The notes below the pieces were generated by a model. It was not told the origin of the DNA. It made no database searches and was given only the letters and a program-made list of their open reading frames with translations. DNA of 64,000 nt from M3007 sp031425035 (GTDB lineage Bacteria; Bacteroidota; Bacteroidia; Chitinophagales; Saprospiraceae), in the NCBI GenBank assembly GCA_031425035.1, contig JANPIN010000061.1, positions 37,695 to 101,694 of the forward strand, written 5' to 3'. The first letter of the stretch is position 1, and the number at the start of each line of letters is the position of its first letter. A program made the position numbers and the translations under genes. Shown piece after piece: positions 51,360 to 60,742 of this stretch.

Positions 51360-53063
51360 ATGATGCGGCTCGTTTTCTTCCTGCTTTTATATTCCACTTT
51401 TTCCGCTTTTGGCCAAACCAGTAGTTTTCAAACCAATGATGATGGTTGGACGGCTATTGGCGACCCGACCAGTACGATTCCCGCGTGGTGGGCCATGGGT
51501 GGTAATCCGGACGGACATATTCGCGTGGCCGACGCTTCGACTGGCGGCACCTGGTATTTCCTGGCGCCGCCGGCCTTTCAGGGGCAGAAATGCGATGCGT
51601 ATGGCAAATACCTGCGCTACGACGAACTCACCAGCGATACGAGCGGACAACAACAGTATGGCGGCAAACCCGATGTCGTGCTGCTTGGCGGCGGGCTGCA
51701 GCTGGTGTTCGATAACGCTGATAACCCGGGTCTGGACTGGACCCACTACGATATTCCCCTCCAGGAAGACGCGGGCTGGCGGCTCAACAGCCTCACTGGT
51801 CCACTGCCGACGCAGGCGCAGTTCAAAGCCGTGCTGTCCAATGTGACCGGTCTGCGCATCCGGGGAGAGTACCGCGCCCAGGAGGATGAGGGCGGGCTCG
51901 ATAATGTGGTGCTGGAGAGTACTTTCCATTTCGATCTGGACGGTGATGATAGTTCCGGCGCGTTAAATGCTGATTTTCTGGCCGACACCAGTTGCACCGC
52001 ACAGGGCATGCTGGCCGACCAGGACGCGGTGCTGCAATCAGAAACGCATATTGATTCCATCATTATCCGGGTGCTGAATGCGATGCCCGAAGACGAGTTG
52101 CGGCTGGACGTGCTGCTCGGTAACGTAATCGTGCAGCAGACTTCGCCGGACCGGATCGTGTTTATAAATGACGGCACCACCTTGCCGGCTGATTTTCTGC
52201 AACTACTGCATCTGCTGGCCTATTACGATAATGCGCTGCTACCGCTGCGGGGCACCCGTCAGATTGACATACAAGTGTACGCCGGTTGCGGACTGGCGGG
52301 CAAAGCGCTGGCCAGGTTACCGGTTTATCCGCCACCCATCGCCGGTCAGGATGCCGATACCCTGCTTTGTGCACAAGGTGCGGCGCTTGATTTAAGGCCG
52401 TTGCTGGGGCCCGCTGCCGAACTGGGGGGAAGCTGGTGGCCAGACTTGCCCGGTAGCGCCGGCCGCTTCGATCCGAATTTAGACAAAGCCGGAATTTATC
52501 ACTACGTATTTCCCTCTGCCGGCGTATGTCCGGGCGATACGGCCAGCGTGCTGGTGACGATCGAGCAGCCCTTTCAGTTGCCCGGCGACACGACCATGTG
52601 CTTTGACGCGGTATTGCTGGTGACTGTGCCCCAGGACCTTGTTGTCTGGGACTGGTCGACAGGCAGCCAGCAGGAGGTGTTGGTCATTGACAAACCCGGC
52701 ATGTATACGCTCACGGGACGAACCGCCAACTGCCTGTTCAGCGACAGTATAGCGGTTGCTTTTTACACCTGCTCACCTTGTCCTTTTTACGCGCCCAACG
52801 TGTTTTCGCCCAATGACGACGGCCGGAACGATGAGTGGACTATTCAGTTGGCTTGTCAGCCTCTGGACTTTCATCTACAGGTTTTCGATCGCTGGGGCAG
52901 CCTGGTTTTTGCATCCAGCGAAGGCCAAAAAAACTGGGATGGACGGTTTAGTGGAAAAGACGCCCTGCCCGGTGTATATATATGGCAGGTGGACTGGCTG
53001 AGCGAATTATTCGGCGAGGTACAACGCAGCCGGCAGCAGGGAAACGTGACGGTCATCCGGTAG
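51360..53063 (+). CDS. Secreted laminin-B-domain protein with T9SS type B (gliding-associated) C-terminal domain
   Basis: 567 residues. Signal peptide MMRLVFFLLLYSTFSAFG. Residues 20-185 form a laminin-B-like domain: FQTNDDGWTAIGDPTSTIPA, WYFLAPPAFQGQKCDAYGKY, LQLVFDNADNPGLDWTHYDI, NVTGLRIRGEYRAQEDEGGL, DNVVLE. The middle is Ig-like (LPGDTTMCFDAVLLVTVPQD). The C-terminus is a CHU_C module: YAPNVFSPNDDGRNDEWTIQ, LQVFDRWGSLVFASSEGQKN, WDGRFSGKDALPGVYIWQVD, the type B secretion signal of T9SS. Predicted extracellular, with adhesive function possible. The frame starts at 51249, but only 51360 gives a proper signal peptide. Confidence 0.88.
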   Translation: MMRLVFFLLLYSTFSAFGQTSSFQTNDDGWTAIGDPTSTIPAWWAMGGNPDGHIRVADASTGGTWYFLAPPAFQGQKCDAYGKYLRYDELTSDTSGQQQYGGKPDVVLLGGGLQLVFDNADNPGLDWTHYDIPLQEDAGWRLNSLTGPLPTQAQFKAVLSNVTGLRIRGEYRAQEDEGGLDNVVLESTFHFDLDGDDSSGALNADFLADTSCTAQGMLADQDAVLQSETHIDSIIIRVLNAMPEDELRLDVLLGNVIVQQTSPDRIVFINDGTTLPADFLQLLHLLAYYDNALLPLRGTRQIDIQVYAGCGLAGKALARLPVYPPPIAGQDADTLLCAQGAALDLRPLLGPAAELGGSWWPDLPGSAGRFDPNLDKAGIYHYVFPSAGVCPGDTASVLVTIEQPFQLPGDTTMCFDAVLLVTVPQDLVVWDWSTGSQQEVLVIDKPGMYTLTGRTANCLFSDSIAVAFYTCSPCPFYAPNVFSPNDDGRNDEWTIQLACQPLDFHLQVFDRWGSLVFASSEGQKNWDGRFSGKDALPGVYIWQVDWLSELFGEVQRSRQQGNVTVIR

Positions 53064-53191
53064 GAGAGGTTTTAAGTTCCGCATACTGATGACCAATTGA
53101 TCACTCTAAGCATTTTTTAAGCCCATTTTAAGTAGTATGGCCGATCTTTAGCCCTCAATTTTTCCCATTTTTTTTTCATAAACAGCTGAAT

Positions 53192-56100
53192 ATGAATCAA
53201 CCCTTACGCCAAATCCTTTTTGCAGGTATATGTTTACTAATCGGTCTGCCCCTGGCAAATGCCCAACAATCCGTGGCGCGGCAATGGAACGAGGTGCTTT
53301 TGCAGGATATTCGGGAAGACTTTGCCCGTCCGCCTGTCCATGCCCGCAATTTATACCATGTTGCCCTGGCCATGTACGATTCGTGGGCGGCATACGATCC
53401 CACAGCCGAACCCTATTTACTGGGTAAAACGGTGGGTAACTATACCTGCCCGTTCGATGGGGTGCCGGTTCCGGCCGACCTGCAGGCTGCCGAGGAAGAA
53501 GCCATTAGTTTTGCGGTTTATCGACTGTTACTCATACGTTTTAATTTTTTCTCCCCCAATTCTTTTGCGGCCTATAACCGGGCGAACCTGCTCATGCAGC
53601 AACTCGGATACGACATCAACAAGACCTCTACGGACTACGTAAACGGCGGACCAGCCGAATTGGGCAACTATGTGGCCCAGTGTATTACGCTCATGGGTTA
53701 TCAGGATGGCGCCAATGAATTATCCAACTATGCTAACCAGGCTTATACGCCGGTGAATCCGCCACTGCCGATGAACCAGGCAGGTAATACGTCGATGGTG
53801 GACCCCAACCGCTGGCAGCCGCTGCAACTGGTTACGGCCATCGACCAGAATGGCAATCCGGTGCCGTCAACGCAAAAATTCCAGAGCCCGGAATGGGGTT
53901 CGGTAACGCCTTTTGCGCTGACTAATGCCGATCTGACCGTGCATAACCGGAACGGCCACGACTATCCGGTCTATCACGATCCGGGTCCGTTCGCGGCACT
54001 GGATACGGCTACCGGTGGCGGCCTTTCCGATGAATATAAATGGAACTTTTCGCTGGTTTCCATCTGGGCTTCGCATAATGCCCCGGATGATACCGCGGTC
54101 TGGGATATTTCGCCGCGTTCCCTGGGGAATAACCAGTCTTATCCGCAAACACTGGCGGAACTCCATACCTTTTATAACCTGGAAGAAGGCGGTGACAATA
54201 GCCCCGGCCGGACGCTCAACCCGGTTACCGGACAAGCGTATGCCCAGCAATTCGTGCCACGCGGCGATTATACGCGGGTGCTGGCCCAGTTCTGGGCGGA
54301 CGGCCCAAACTCCGAAACGCCTCCCGGTCACTGGTTTTCTATACTTAATAAGGTGAACGACAATCCATTGTTGGTCAAAAAATTCAATGGTAAAGGCCCG
54401 GTACTCAGTAACCTCGAATGGGATATTAAAGCTTATTTCACGCTGGGCGGCGCCGTACACGATGCGGCCGTTACCTGCTGGGGTATAAAAGGCTGGTATG
54501 ATGGTCCGCGGCCGGTTTCCGCCCTGCGTTACATGGCGGGGAAAGGCCAGAGCAGCGACCCGAGCCTGCCGCACTACAGCCCGGCGGGTTTACCGCTGCG
54601 GCCCGGTTATGTGGAGCTGGTACAGGCCGGTGATCCACTGGCGGGTGCGAACAATGAAAATGTCAATAAGATCAAATTATTCACCTGGCGGGGCCCGCAA
54701 TACGTTACTAATCCCATGACCGACATTGCCGGGGTGGGTTGGATCCTGGCCGAAAACTGGTGGCCTTATCAGCGGGCGACCTTCGTGACGCCGCCTTTTG
54801 CAGGTTACACGTCCGGGCACTCGACCTATTCCCGCGCGGCTGCGGAAGTGATGACGGCCATTACCGGCAGCGAGTATTTCCCCGGCGGCATGGGCGAGTT
54901 TCATATTGCCGCCAACAGCGGGTTCCTCGGTCTGGAAAAAGGCCCGAGCATGGACGTGACCCTGCAATGGGCGACCTACCGCGATGCTTCCGACCAGTGC
55001 AGCCTGTCGCGTATCTGGGGTGGTATTCACCCGCCGATGGATGATATTCCGGCGCGTTTAATGGGTATTGAAATTGGTCAGGATGCCTATAATAAAGCCA
55101 AAACCTATTTTTACCAGGATGCGGACGGCGATGGAAAATACTCGTTTGAAGACTGTGACGATGCTAATGCCGATGTGTACGACGGCGCGCCCGAACTCTG
55201 CGACGGCGTGGATAATAACTGTAACGGGACGGTGGATGACGGCCTGGCGCTCTACACGTTTTACGTGGATGCGGATGGGGATGGTTTTGGCTCCGCAACC
55301 GTAGCCACCGTGGAGAATTGCCAGAATGTAGCGCCGGTCGGTTATGTGGACAATAACCTGGACTGCAATGACCAGAATGCCACCATTAACCCGACGGCGA
55401 CGGAACTCTGCGATAACCTGGATAATGATTGCAGCGGCGGCATCGACGATGACCTGACCGTTTATTCCTACTACACCGATGGGGACGGGGACGGATACGG
55501 CGCGACGACAGCGGCAGCCTTCCAGACTTGCCAAAGTACCGCACCGGCCGGTTATGTAGTAAATAACCTGGATTGCAATGACCAGGATGCCAGCGTAAAT
55601 CCCGCCACGGCGGAGACCTGCGATATGCTCGATAATAACTGCAACAGCCTGGTGGACGAAGGGTTGACGGTCTTCACTTACTACCTGGATGCCGACGGAG
55701 ATGGCTACGGTGTAACGGATGGCCTCATGAGCACCTGCCAAAACACGACGCCGACCGGTTTCGCGACGAATAACCTCGATTGCAACGACCTGGATGCGGG
55801 CATTAACCCGTCGGCCGCCGACGTGTGCGATGAGGTGGACAACAACTGCGACGGCGCCGTCGATGAAGGCCTGGTGGTGTATACCTACTACCTGGACGGC
55901 GACGGCGACGGATTCGGTTCGCCTGATTTCCCTTCTTACATGTCCTGCATAACGCCGACTCCAATCGGATCGGCGCTGAATGAACTGGATTGTGATGATA
56001 ATAACCCGAATGTAAATCCAAGTGCCGTGGAGATCATTGACGGACTGGATAATGACTGCGACGGAGTGATCGATTCGGTGAGTGGCACGGTGGAAGCTAT

Positions 56101-56353
56101 CTCGCAAATTCGCGTGTATCCGAATCCGGTCAGAGACAATCTGGTGTTGTATGATGATACCGATATGCAACTGCAGGTCTCGATCATCAACGCTTTCGGG
56201 CAGGTGGTTCGGGTGCAGACTTTACAAATGAATCAGCATTCCGCTACTTTGAATTTCAGCGATCTGCAGTCGGGTATTTACTTCCTGCTGTTTGCTAATC
56301 CGGCTGAACGCGGGGCAGCGACCACGATGTTGAAGGTTGTCAAGATGGATTAA
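53192..56353 (+). CDS. Secreted vanadium-haloperoxidase/PAP2-like protein with MopE-like metal-binding repeats and T9SS sorting domain
   Basis: 1053 residues. Signal peptide RQILFAGICLLIGLPLANAQ. Residues 25-635 resemble vanadium-dependent haloperoxidases of the PAP2 superfamily: RQWNEVLLQDIREDFARPPV, HARNLYHVALAMYDSWAAYD, TPPFAGYTSGHSTYSRAAAE with His543, and LSRIWGGIHPPMDDIP with Arg607 and His613 (the six-residue R-to-H spacing of the vanadate site). The Lys usually seven residues before the first Arg is not found. Residues 640-960 hold five MopE-type units of about 70 residues (DADGDG...DCND...INPTATELCDNLDNDCSG). The C-terminus starts IRVYPNPVRDNLVL, a type A sorting domain. Confidence 0.87.
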   Translation: MNQPLRQILFAGICLLIGLPLANAQQSVARQWNEVLLQDIREDFARPPVHARNLYHVALAMYDSWAAYDPTAEPYLLGKTVGNYTCPFDGVPVPADLQAAEEEAISFAVYRLLLIRFNFFSPNSFAAYNRANLLMQQLGYDINKTSTDYVNGGPAELGNYVAQCITLMGYQDGANELSNYANQAYTPVNPPLPMNQAGNTSMVDPNRWQPLQLVTAIDQNGNPVPSTQKFQSPEWGSVTPFALTNADLTVHNRNGHDYPVYHDPGPFAALDTATGGGLSDEYKWNFSLVSIWASHNAPDDTAVWDISPRSLGNNQSYPQTLAELHTFYNLEEGGDNSPGRTLNPVTGQAYAQQFVPRGDYTRVLAQFWADGPNSETPPGHWFSILNKVNDNPLLVKKFNGKGPVLSNLEWDIKAYFTLGGAVHDAAVTCWGIKGWYDGPRPVSALRYMAGKGQSSDPSLPHYSPAGLPLRPGYVELVQAGDPLAGANNENVNKIKLFTWRGPQYVTNPMTDIAGVGWILAENWWPYQRATFVTPPFAGYTSGHSTYSRAAAEVMTAITGSEYFPGGMGEFHIAANSGFLGLEKGPSMDVTLQWATYRDASDQCSLSRIWGGIHPPMDDIPARLMGIEIGQDAYNKAKTYFYQDADGDGKYSFEDCDDANADVYDGAPELCDGVDNNCNGTVDDGLALYTFYVDADGDGFGSATVATVENCQNVAPVGYVDNNLDCNDQNATINPTATELCDNLDNDCSGGIDDDLTVYSYYTDGDGDGYGATTAAAFQTCQSTAPAGYVVNNLDCNDQDASVNPATAETCDMLDNNCNSLVDEGLTVFTYYLDADGDGYGVTDGLMSTCQNTTPTGFATNNLDCNDLDAGINPSAADVCDEVDNNCDGAVDEGLVVYTYYLDGDGDGFGSPDFPSYMSCITPTPIGSALNELDCDDNNPNVNPSAVEIIDGLDNDCDGVIDSVSGTVEAISQIRVYPNPVRDNLVLYDDTDMQLQVSIINAFGQVVRVQTLQMNQHSATLNFSDLQSGIYFLLFANPAERGAATTMLKVVKMD

Positions 56354-56391
56354 ACAAGAAGTTTTTAAGATCAAAATTTAGTACATAAAAG

Positions 56392-56426
56392 GCAGGAGCC
56401 ATTCCGAAATGCGGAATGACTCCTGC
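56392..56426. terminator. Hairpin between convergent genes
   Basis: 15-bp stem GCAGGAGCCATTCCG (56392-56406) / CGGAATGACTCCTGC (56412-56426), one mismatch. On the minus strand it is followed by CTTTT, so it best serves the small lipoprotein gene, and may also stop the haloperoxidase transcript. Confidence 0.65.
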
Positions 56427-56471
56427 TGTGTGCTAAAAACAACTCTATTTTTTGGGTTTTACTATCGCGGT

Positions 56472-56705
56472 CTACTGTCCGCCATTTCCGGTGCCGCCGC
56501 CCGTGCTGGAATTGCCATTGGTACTGGTTCCGCCGTTTTGCATGGTACCGGTATTGTCACGGGCTATGGTATCCTGCGTGACCGGAGTGGCGCTGTTGTT
56601 TTTAGATTTTGCATCCGGATTGGAGCCGTAGGGGCTTTTCTCTTCCATACAGCTGGCCAGGCTTAGACCGCCCATGACTGCCAATATTACTATCAATCGT
56701 TTCAT
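56472..56705 (-). CDS. Small Asn/Gly/Thr-rich lipoprotein
   Basis: 77 residues. Lipoprotein signal MKRLIVILAVMGGLSLASC with lipobox SLASC (Cys19). The remainder is low complexity (SKNNSATPVTQDTIARDNTG, TSTNGNSSTGGGTGNGGQ) and likely disordered. No family recognised. The lipobox and the isolated position between a terminator and a 217-nt promoter gap support a real gene. Confidence 0.7.
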   Translation of the reverse strand: MKRLIVILAVMGGLSLASCMEEKSPYGSNPDAKSKNNSATPVTQDTIARDNTGTMQNGGTSTNGNSSTGGGTGNGGQ

Positions 56706-56906
56706 GATGTGTAGTTTTTGAAATTATTGAATGTAATAGTGGGTAAAACACCTGTGCCAGCAGCAGAATCGCCAGGTTACTTGCGGTACCGCCTATTATG
56801 GGCCTTATTGCCTTGAATTTCCCCAGATTGGTCCTGCATTCTCCTGCATTGCTGACTTTTCGCCATAAACGCGGGTAATCGACCGCTAAAATTCGCCTCG
56901 TGCACG

Positions 56907-56914
56907 TATCTTTG
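56907..56914 (+). promoter_or_regulatory. -7 element TATCTTTG upstream of the ABC-F gene
   Basis: TATCTTTG ends eight nucleotides before the ATG at 56923, so the predicted transcript start is at or within a few bases of the start codon. Confidence 0.55.
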
Positions 56915-56922
56915 CGCCCGCC

Positions 56923-58827
56923 ATGATAAGTCTATCTAATGTTTACATCCAATACGGCAACCGGATCCTGCTCGACAGCGTAAATCTGGTGGTTAAACCC
57001 GGTGAACGCGCCGGTCTGGTCGGCCGCAACGGCGCCGGAAAATCAACCCTGTTGAAAATCATTGCCGGTGAAATGTCGCCGCAGGAAGGCAATGTCGTAC
57101 GCCCCGCTCACTTTACGCTGGGCTATTTGCACCAGGATATGCTGCTGCCCAAGGGCAAAACGGTGCTCGACGAGACCCTCACCGCATTCGACGAGGTCAA
57201 CGAACTCGAAAAGCAACTGCGCAAGATCGAGGAAGAACTCACCACCCGCGAGGACTACGAATCGGACGCTTACCACCACCTCATCGTGGAAATGAGCGAC
57301 GTGACCGAACACCTGCACCACCTCGGCAGCCATACCACCCAGGCCGACGCCGAAAAAGTGCTCGGCGGACTGGGTTTCGCCGCCAGCGACATGCTGCGTC
57401 TGAGCGATGAGTTTTCCGGCGGCTGGAAAATGCGGATCGAACTGGCCAAAATGCTGCTCCGTCAACCCGACCTGCTGCTGCTCGATGAGCCGACCAACCA
57501 CTTGGATATTGAAAGTATTCTGTGGCTGGAAGATTTTTTGAACGGCTACTCGGGCATGGCCATTGTTATCAGCCACGATAAACGTTTCCTCGATAACGTG
57601 ACCAACCGCACGATCGAGATCATGCTGGGTAAGATCACCGACTATAAGGCGGCTTATTCCAAATACCTGGAAATCAGTTCCGAACGCCGCGAACTGATGC
57701 AAAATGCCTACGAAAACCAGCAGCGCTCCATTGCCGATAAAGAACGGACCATTGCCCGGTTTATGGCCAAAGCCACCAAGACCAAAATGGCGCAATCCAT
57801 GCAGAAACAGCTGGATAAGGTGGAACGCATCGAGATCGACGATGTGGATATGTCGACCATGCGCATCCGTTTTCCGGAACCGCCCCGCAGCGGCGAAGTG
57901 GTGGCTACGGCCGAACACGTCAGCAAGAGCTACGGCGCATTAAAAGTCATCGAGCGCGCCGACCTGCAGATTTTGCGCGGCGAACGCGTCAGTTTCGTCG
58001 GCCAGAATGGACAGGGCAAAACCACGCTGGCCAAAATCCTGATCGGACAGGAAACGGCCACCGGCGGTAAAGCCACCCTTGGCCACAACATCCACATCGG
58101 TTACTATGCCCAGAACCAGGCTGAAACCCTGGATCCGAAAATCACGCTGCTGGAAACCATGGAACGCCACGCACCGCCGGAAATGCGGACCAAACTGCGC
58201 AGTATTCTCGGCGCTTTCCTGTTCAGCGGTGAAGACGTGGGTAAAAAAGTTGTCGCCTTGTCCGGTGGCGAGCGCGCCCGTCTGGCCCTGGCCTGTATGC
58301 TGCTGCGGCCCATCAACTTCCTGATTCTCGATGAGCCGACGAACCACCTGGACATGCTGTCCAAGGAGGTTTTGAAACAGGCCTTGTTCGATTTCGAGGG
58401 TACGCTGCTGGTGGTGAGCCACGACCGGGAGTTCCTGAGCGATCTGACCACCCGTACCATCGAGTTCCGCGACCATAAACTGCATGAGTACCTCGGCGAT
58501 ATAAATTACTTCCTGGATAAACGCCAGGCCCGCGACATGCGCGAAGTGGAAAAACGCACCAAGACCAATGGCGCCAGTTCTTCCGATGATGGCATCGTCG
58601 TGCTGGGTTCGGAAGAGAAAAAACAACTGCAGCGCGTGGTCCAAAAAGCGGAAAAACGCATTGCCGACCTGGAAGCCGATATTAAAACCGTCGAGGTCAA
58701 AATGGCCGATCCGGAGTTTTATAACCGTTCCGAATCGCAGACCACTTTACAGAAATACAAGACTTTAAAAGCGGAACTGGATACCGTGCTGACCGAATGG
58801 GAACAGGCGGTCGAGCAACTGGGCTAG
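56923..58827 (+). CDS. ABC-F family ATPase (Uup-like)
   Basis: 634 residues, no membrane domain. ABC-F proteins bind ribosomes and relieve stalls or protect against antibiotics. Two ABC cassettes are present. The first has Walker A GRNGAGKST (34-42), signature FSGGWKMRIELAKMLL and Walker B LLLLDEPTNHLDI. The second has Walker A GQNGQGKTT, signature LSGGERARLALACMLL and Walker B FLILDEPTNHLDM. The linker between them (MAKATKTKMAQSMQKQLDKV) is the P-site tRNA-interacting segment. A coiled-coil C-terminal extension from about 560 (KKQLQRVVQKAEKRIADLEA) is of Uup/YfmM type. Followed closely by two small membrane-protein genes. Confidence 0.93.
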   Translation: MISLSNVYIQYGNRILLDSVNLVVKPGERAGLVGRNGAGKSTLLKIIAGEMSPQEGNVVRPAHFTLGYLHQDMLLPKGKTVLDETLTAFDEVNELEKQLRKIEEELTTREDYESDAYHHLIVEMSDVTEHLHHLGSHTTQADAEKVLGGLGFAASDMLRLSDEFSGGWKMRIELAKMLLRQPDLLLLDEPTNHLDIESILWLEDFLNGYSGMAIVISHDKRFLDNVTNRTIEIMLGKITDYKAAYSKYLEISSERRELMQNAYENQQRSIADKERTIARFMAKATKTKMAQSMQKQLDKVERIEIDDVDMSTMRIRFPEPPRSGEVVATAEHVSKSYGALKVIERADLQILRGERVSFVGQNGQGKTTLAKILIGQETATGGKATLGHNIHIGYYAQNQAETLDPKITLLETMERHAPPEMRTKLRSILGAFLFSGEDVGKKVVALSGGERARLALACMLLRPINFLILDEPTNHLDMLSKEVLKQALFDFEGTLLVVSHDREFLSDLTTRTIEFRDHKLHEYLGDINYFLDKRQARDMREVEKRTKTNGASSSDDGIVVLGSEEKKQLQRVVQKAEKRIADLEADIKTVEVKMADPEFYNRSESQTTLQKYKTLKAELDTVLTEWEQAVEQLG

Positions 58828-58843
58828 TTAAATTGTACCAGCC

Positions 58844-59086
58844 ATGACTTCATCCGACATATTCAGCGGCGTCGGCGTACTGCTCATTCTGACGGCGTTT
58901 TTTCTGACGACGCTGAACCGGATGTCGACCGAAGGCCGGCTGTATTTTCTATTGAACATGATCGGCGGTTTGCTGACCGGTATAGGCGCCTGGATGGTGG
59001 GTTCTATGCCTTTCGTGGTCATGGAGTTTATCTGGACGATCGTGGCGACCATCGGGTTGGTGAAAACGTTTAAAGCAAAATCATGA
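58844..59086 (+). CDS. Small CBU_0592-like membrane protein
   Basis: 80 residues, three hydrophobic helices: FSGVGVLLILTAFFLTTLNR, LYFLLNMIGGLLTGIGAWMV and PFVVMEFIWTIVATIGLVKT. The layout matches the small CBU_0592 family (unknown role). It starts 16 nt after the ABC-F stop and its own stop overlaps the next ATG by four bases (ATGA), so all three are probably one operon. Confidence 0.7.
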   Translation: MTSSDIFSGVGVLLILTAFFLTTLNRMSTEGRLYFLLNMIGGLLTGIGAWMVGSMPFVVMEFIWTIVATIGLVKTFKAKS

Positions 59087-59622
59087 CCACCTCCGGCCCA
59101 CGATTTTACATACCCGCCCTGTTGAGCGTAGTCCTCTTCTTCGGGCTGATATTTCTCTACGTGCGGGAATTTGCCGTGTTATCCAACACCATCCATGCCG
59201 GGCGCTTAATTGCCGCCTCCATGGTGGGCATGTTGTTTCTGGGCGGGGCGCTGCTGTGGTATTTTCGCGAAAGATTCCAGCCGCTGGCGAGGCACGTGAC
59301 GGAGATTGCCCTGATCGCAGTTTTCAGCGTGCTGTTCGCGCCGTTATTCGGCAGCCTGCTCAACCGGCTGCTGGGAAAAAACGAGTACCAGTCATTTGAA
59401 TTTATTGCCGAAACCCCTTACATCGCGTCGGGTTATGGTTTTATGAGAAATACGTCGATCAAACCAACCGGTTATTACCTGGAAGTATTTGACCGCGACG
59501 GCGAGCGCTGGCGTTTTCGTTATAAAAAGCAGAAATACTACCCGATCAGTCAGGCGGGGCAAATTATCAGTTTGCCGGTACGTCACGGACTGTTTGGCAT
59601 TCGGGTGCTCGAATTGGATTAG
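59083..59622 (+). CDS. Hypothetical three-helix membrane protein
   Basis: 179 residues, translationally coupled to the preceding gene. Helices: FYIPALLSVVLFFGLIFLYV, LIAASMVGMLFLGGALLWYF and VTEIALIAVFSVLFAPLFGS. The C-terminal 80 residues form a soluble beta-rich region (SFEFIAETPYIASGYGFMRN, TGYYLEVFDRDGERWRFRYK). No family recognised. A role beside the CBU_0592-like protein is likely only from coupling. Confidence 0.75.
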   Translation: MTTSGPRFYIPALLSVVLFFGLIFLYVREFAVLSNTIHAGRLIAASMVGMLFLGGALLWYFRERFQPLARHVTEIALIAVFSVLFAPLFGSLLNRLLGKNEYQSFEFIAETPYIASGYGFMRNTSIKPTGYYLEVFDRDGERWRFRYKKQKYYPISQAGQIISLPVRHGLFGIRVLELD

Positions 59623-59653
59623 CGCCGGTTCTGTGCTTTCCGCCAAAGCAACT

Positions 59654-59661
59654 TACCTTTG
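59654..59661 (+). promoter_or_regulatory. -7 element TACCTTTG upstream of the SH3 protein
   Basis: TACCTTTG 20 nt before the ATG at 59681. The overlapping frame from 59489 would read through this site and the end of the preceding gene, which argues for the later start. Confidence 0.55.
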
Positions 59662-59680
59662 GCCGAAAATCCATTCTCTT

Positions 59681-60670
59681 ATGATGAAAGCAGTTTTTAC
59701 CGCTTGTTTCGCTTTGTTCCTCGGTCTTGCGCAACTGGCTGCCCAGCCGGCGGGGTACTTTTACCCGGAGCAACTGGTCGTTTCCTCCAATGCGCTCAAC
59801 CTGCGCGATATGCCCGACATGAACGGGAAAAAACTCACTACCCTGAACAGGGGCACCGTCGTGCAATACCTGGAAGCCTATCACGATAATGAGTACGTGC
59901 AGGCCGATACCCTCGACCCAAATTCGCCCTATGGCGCCTGGCTCAAAATCCGCTCCGGGAACTTCACCGGCTATGCTTTCAGTCCCTACCTCGCCGGTAC
60001 GACGGTGCTGGAGTACGAAAACGGCTACGTGGAAAACCTGCCGCCTATGCAATGGTATGGCGTTTATGCCCGCGATTCCTTCGCCGACGAACTGCGCAAG
60101 ATCGTGCCGCGGGTCGAGGAAGAGTACAATGAAATGTACGGCCAGAAAATGAAAGTGCTGAAAACCAACCAGAAAGACGTCAGTAAATTCATCATCGGGG
60201 TCATCTCCCCCATGACCACCGGATACTGCGGCGGCCTCGGCAGCCTTGATATGGACATGGCCTATATGACGACCTACATGGGGCCCGGCAACCAACTCGG
60301 CATCTATCCGGGCAATGATGTGAATGATACGCTAATCAAACCGTCGTACGGACTGGCGGCCACCGGTTGCGCACGTCTGGCGGACAACTACGTGCAGGTC
60401 GATAATTATAAACTGCTGCTGCTGGACTATACCACGGAAAATGTCTACCAGCAGGATTTAACGCCCTGGGTAAAACCGGCTTCTCCGGAAATATCGCCGA
60501 GCGTGCAGGTTTTGTGGTTCGGCGACCTCGACCGCGACAATAAACCCGACGCGATTATACAGGACTGCCCATTTGAAGTTGGCTGCCGCGCGTCTCTTTT
60601 TCTTTCCTCTAAAGCCAAAGGTAGCGAGCGCCTGCGCAAGGTGGCGGAGCACTTCTGGCCGGGAGACTGA
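59681..60670 (+). CDS. Secreted SH3-domain protein of unknown function
   Basis: 329 residues. Signal peptide MMKAVFTACFALFLGLAQLA. The bacterial SH3-like region (about 30-105) shows VVSSNALNLRDMPDMNGKKL, TLNRGTVVQYLEAY, GAWLKIRSGNFTGYAFSPYL, the typical N-L-R...G-V-x-V...W-x-K...G-Y/W-V/A layout. The rest (ADELRKIVPRVEEEYNEMYG; TGYCGGLGSLDMDMAYMTTY; VLWFGDLDRDNKPDAIIQDC) is not recognised; the last segment has a DxDxDxxxD calcium-loop-like pattern. The ATG at 59681 gives the signal peptide; the upstream in-frame extension has none. Confidence 0.8.
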   Translation: MMKAVFTACFALFLGLAQLAAQPAGYFYPEQLVVSSNALNLRDMPDMNGKKLTTLNRGTVVQYLEAYHDNEYVQADTLDPNSPYGAWLKIRSGNFTGYAFSPYLAGTTVLEYENGYVENLPPMQWYGVYARDSFADELRKIVPRVEEEYNEMYGQKMKVLKTNQKDVSKFIIGVISPMTTGYCGGLGSLDMDMAYMTTYMGPGNQLGIYPGNDVNDTLIKPSYGLAATGCARLADNYVQVDNYKLLLLDYTTENVYQQDLTPWVKPASPEISPSVQVLWFGDLDRDNKPDAIIQDCPFEVGCRASLFLSSKAKGSERLRKVAEHFWPGD

Positions 60671-60742
60671 GAAACAAACCCCAAACCCACCAACCAACAA
60701 ACCCGACCAAACCAACAAACCCACCCACCCACCAACCCAACC
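60671..60742. repeat. Low-complexity AAACCCACC stretch before the PLP enzyme
   Basis: The whole 72-nt gap consists of AAACC/CCAACC-type units (CAAACCCCAAACCCACCAAC, then CCACCCACCCACCAACCC). It ends at the ATG of the next gene and has almost no G or T. It resembles the GGTTTG repeats before nadE and the tandem repeat at the window end. Confidence 0.75.

Noticed and set aside
55058..56170. 370-codon open frame opposite the MopE-like repeats
   Set aside because: Mirror of a repetitive region of the haloperoxidase-like gene, with no signal of its own.
59489..59680. 64-residue N-terminal extension of the SH3 protein
   Set aside because: It overlaps the end of the preceding gene and its own promoter element; the later ATG gives a clean signal peptide.
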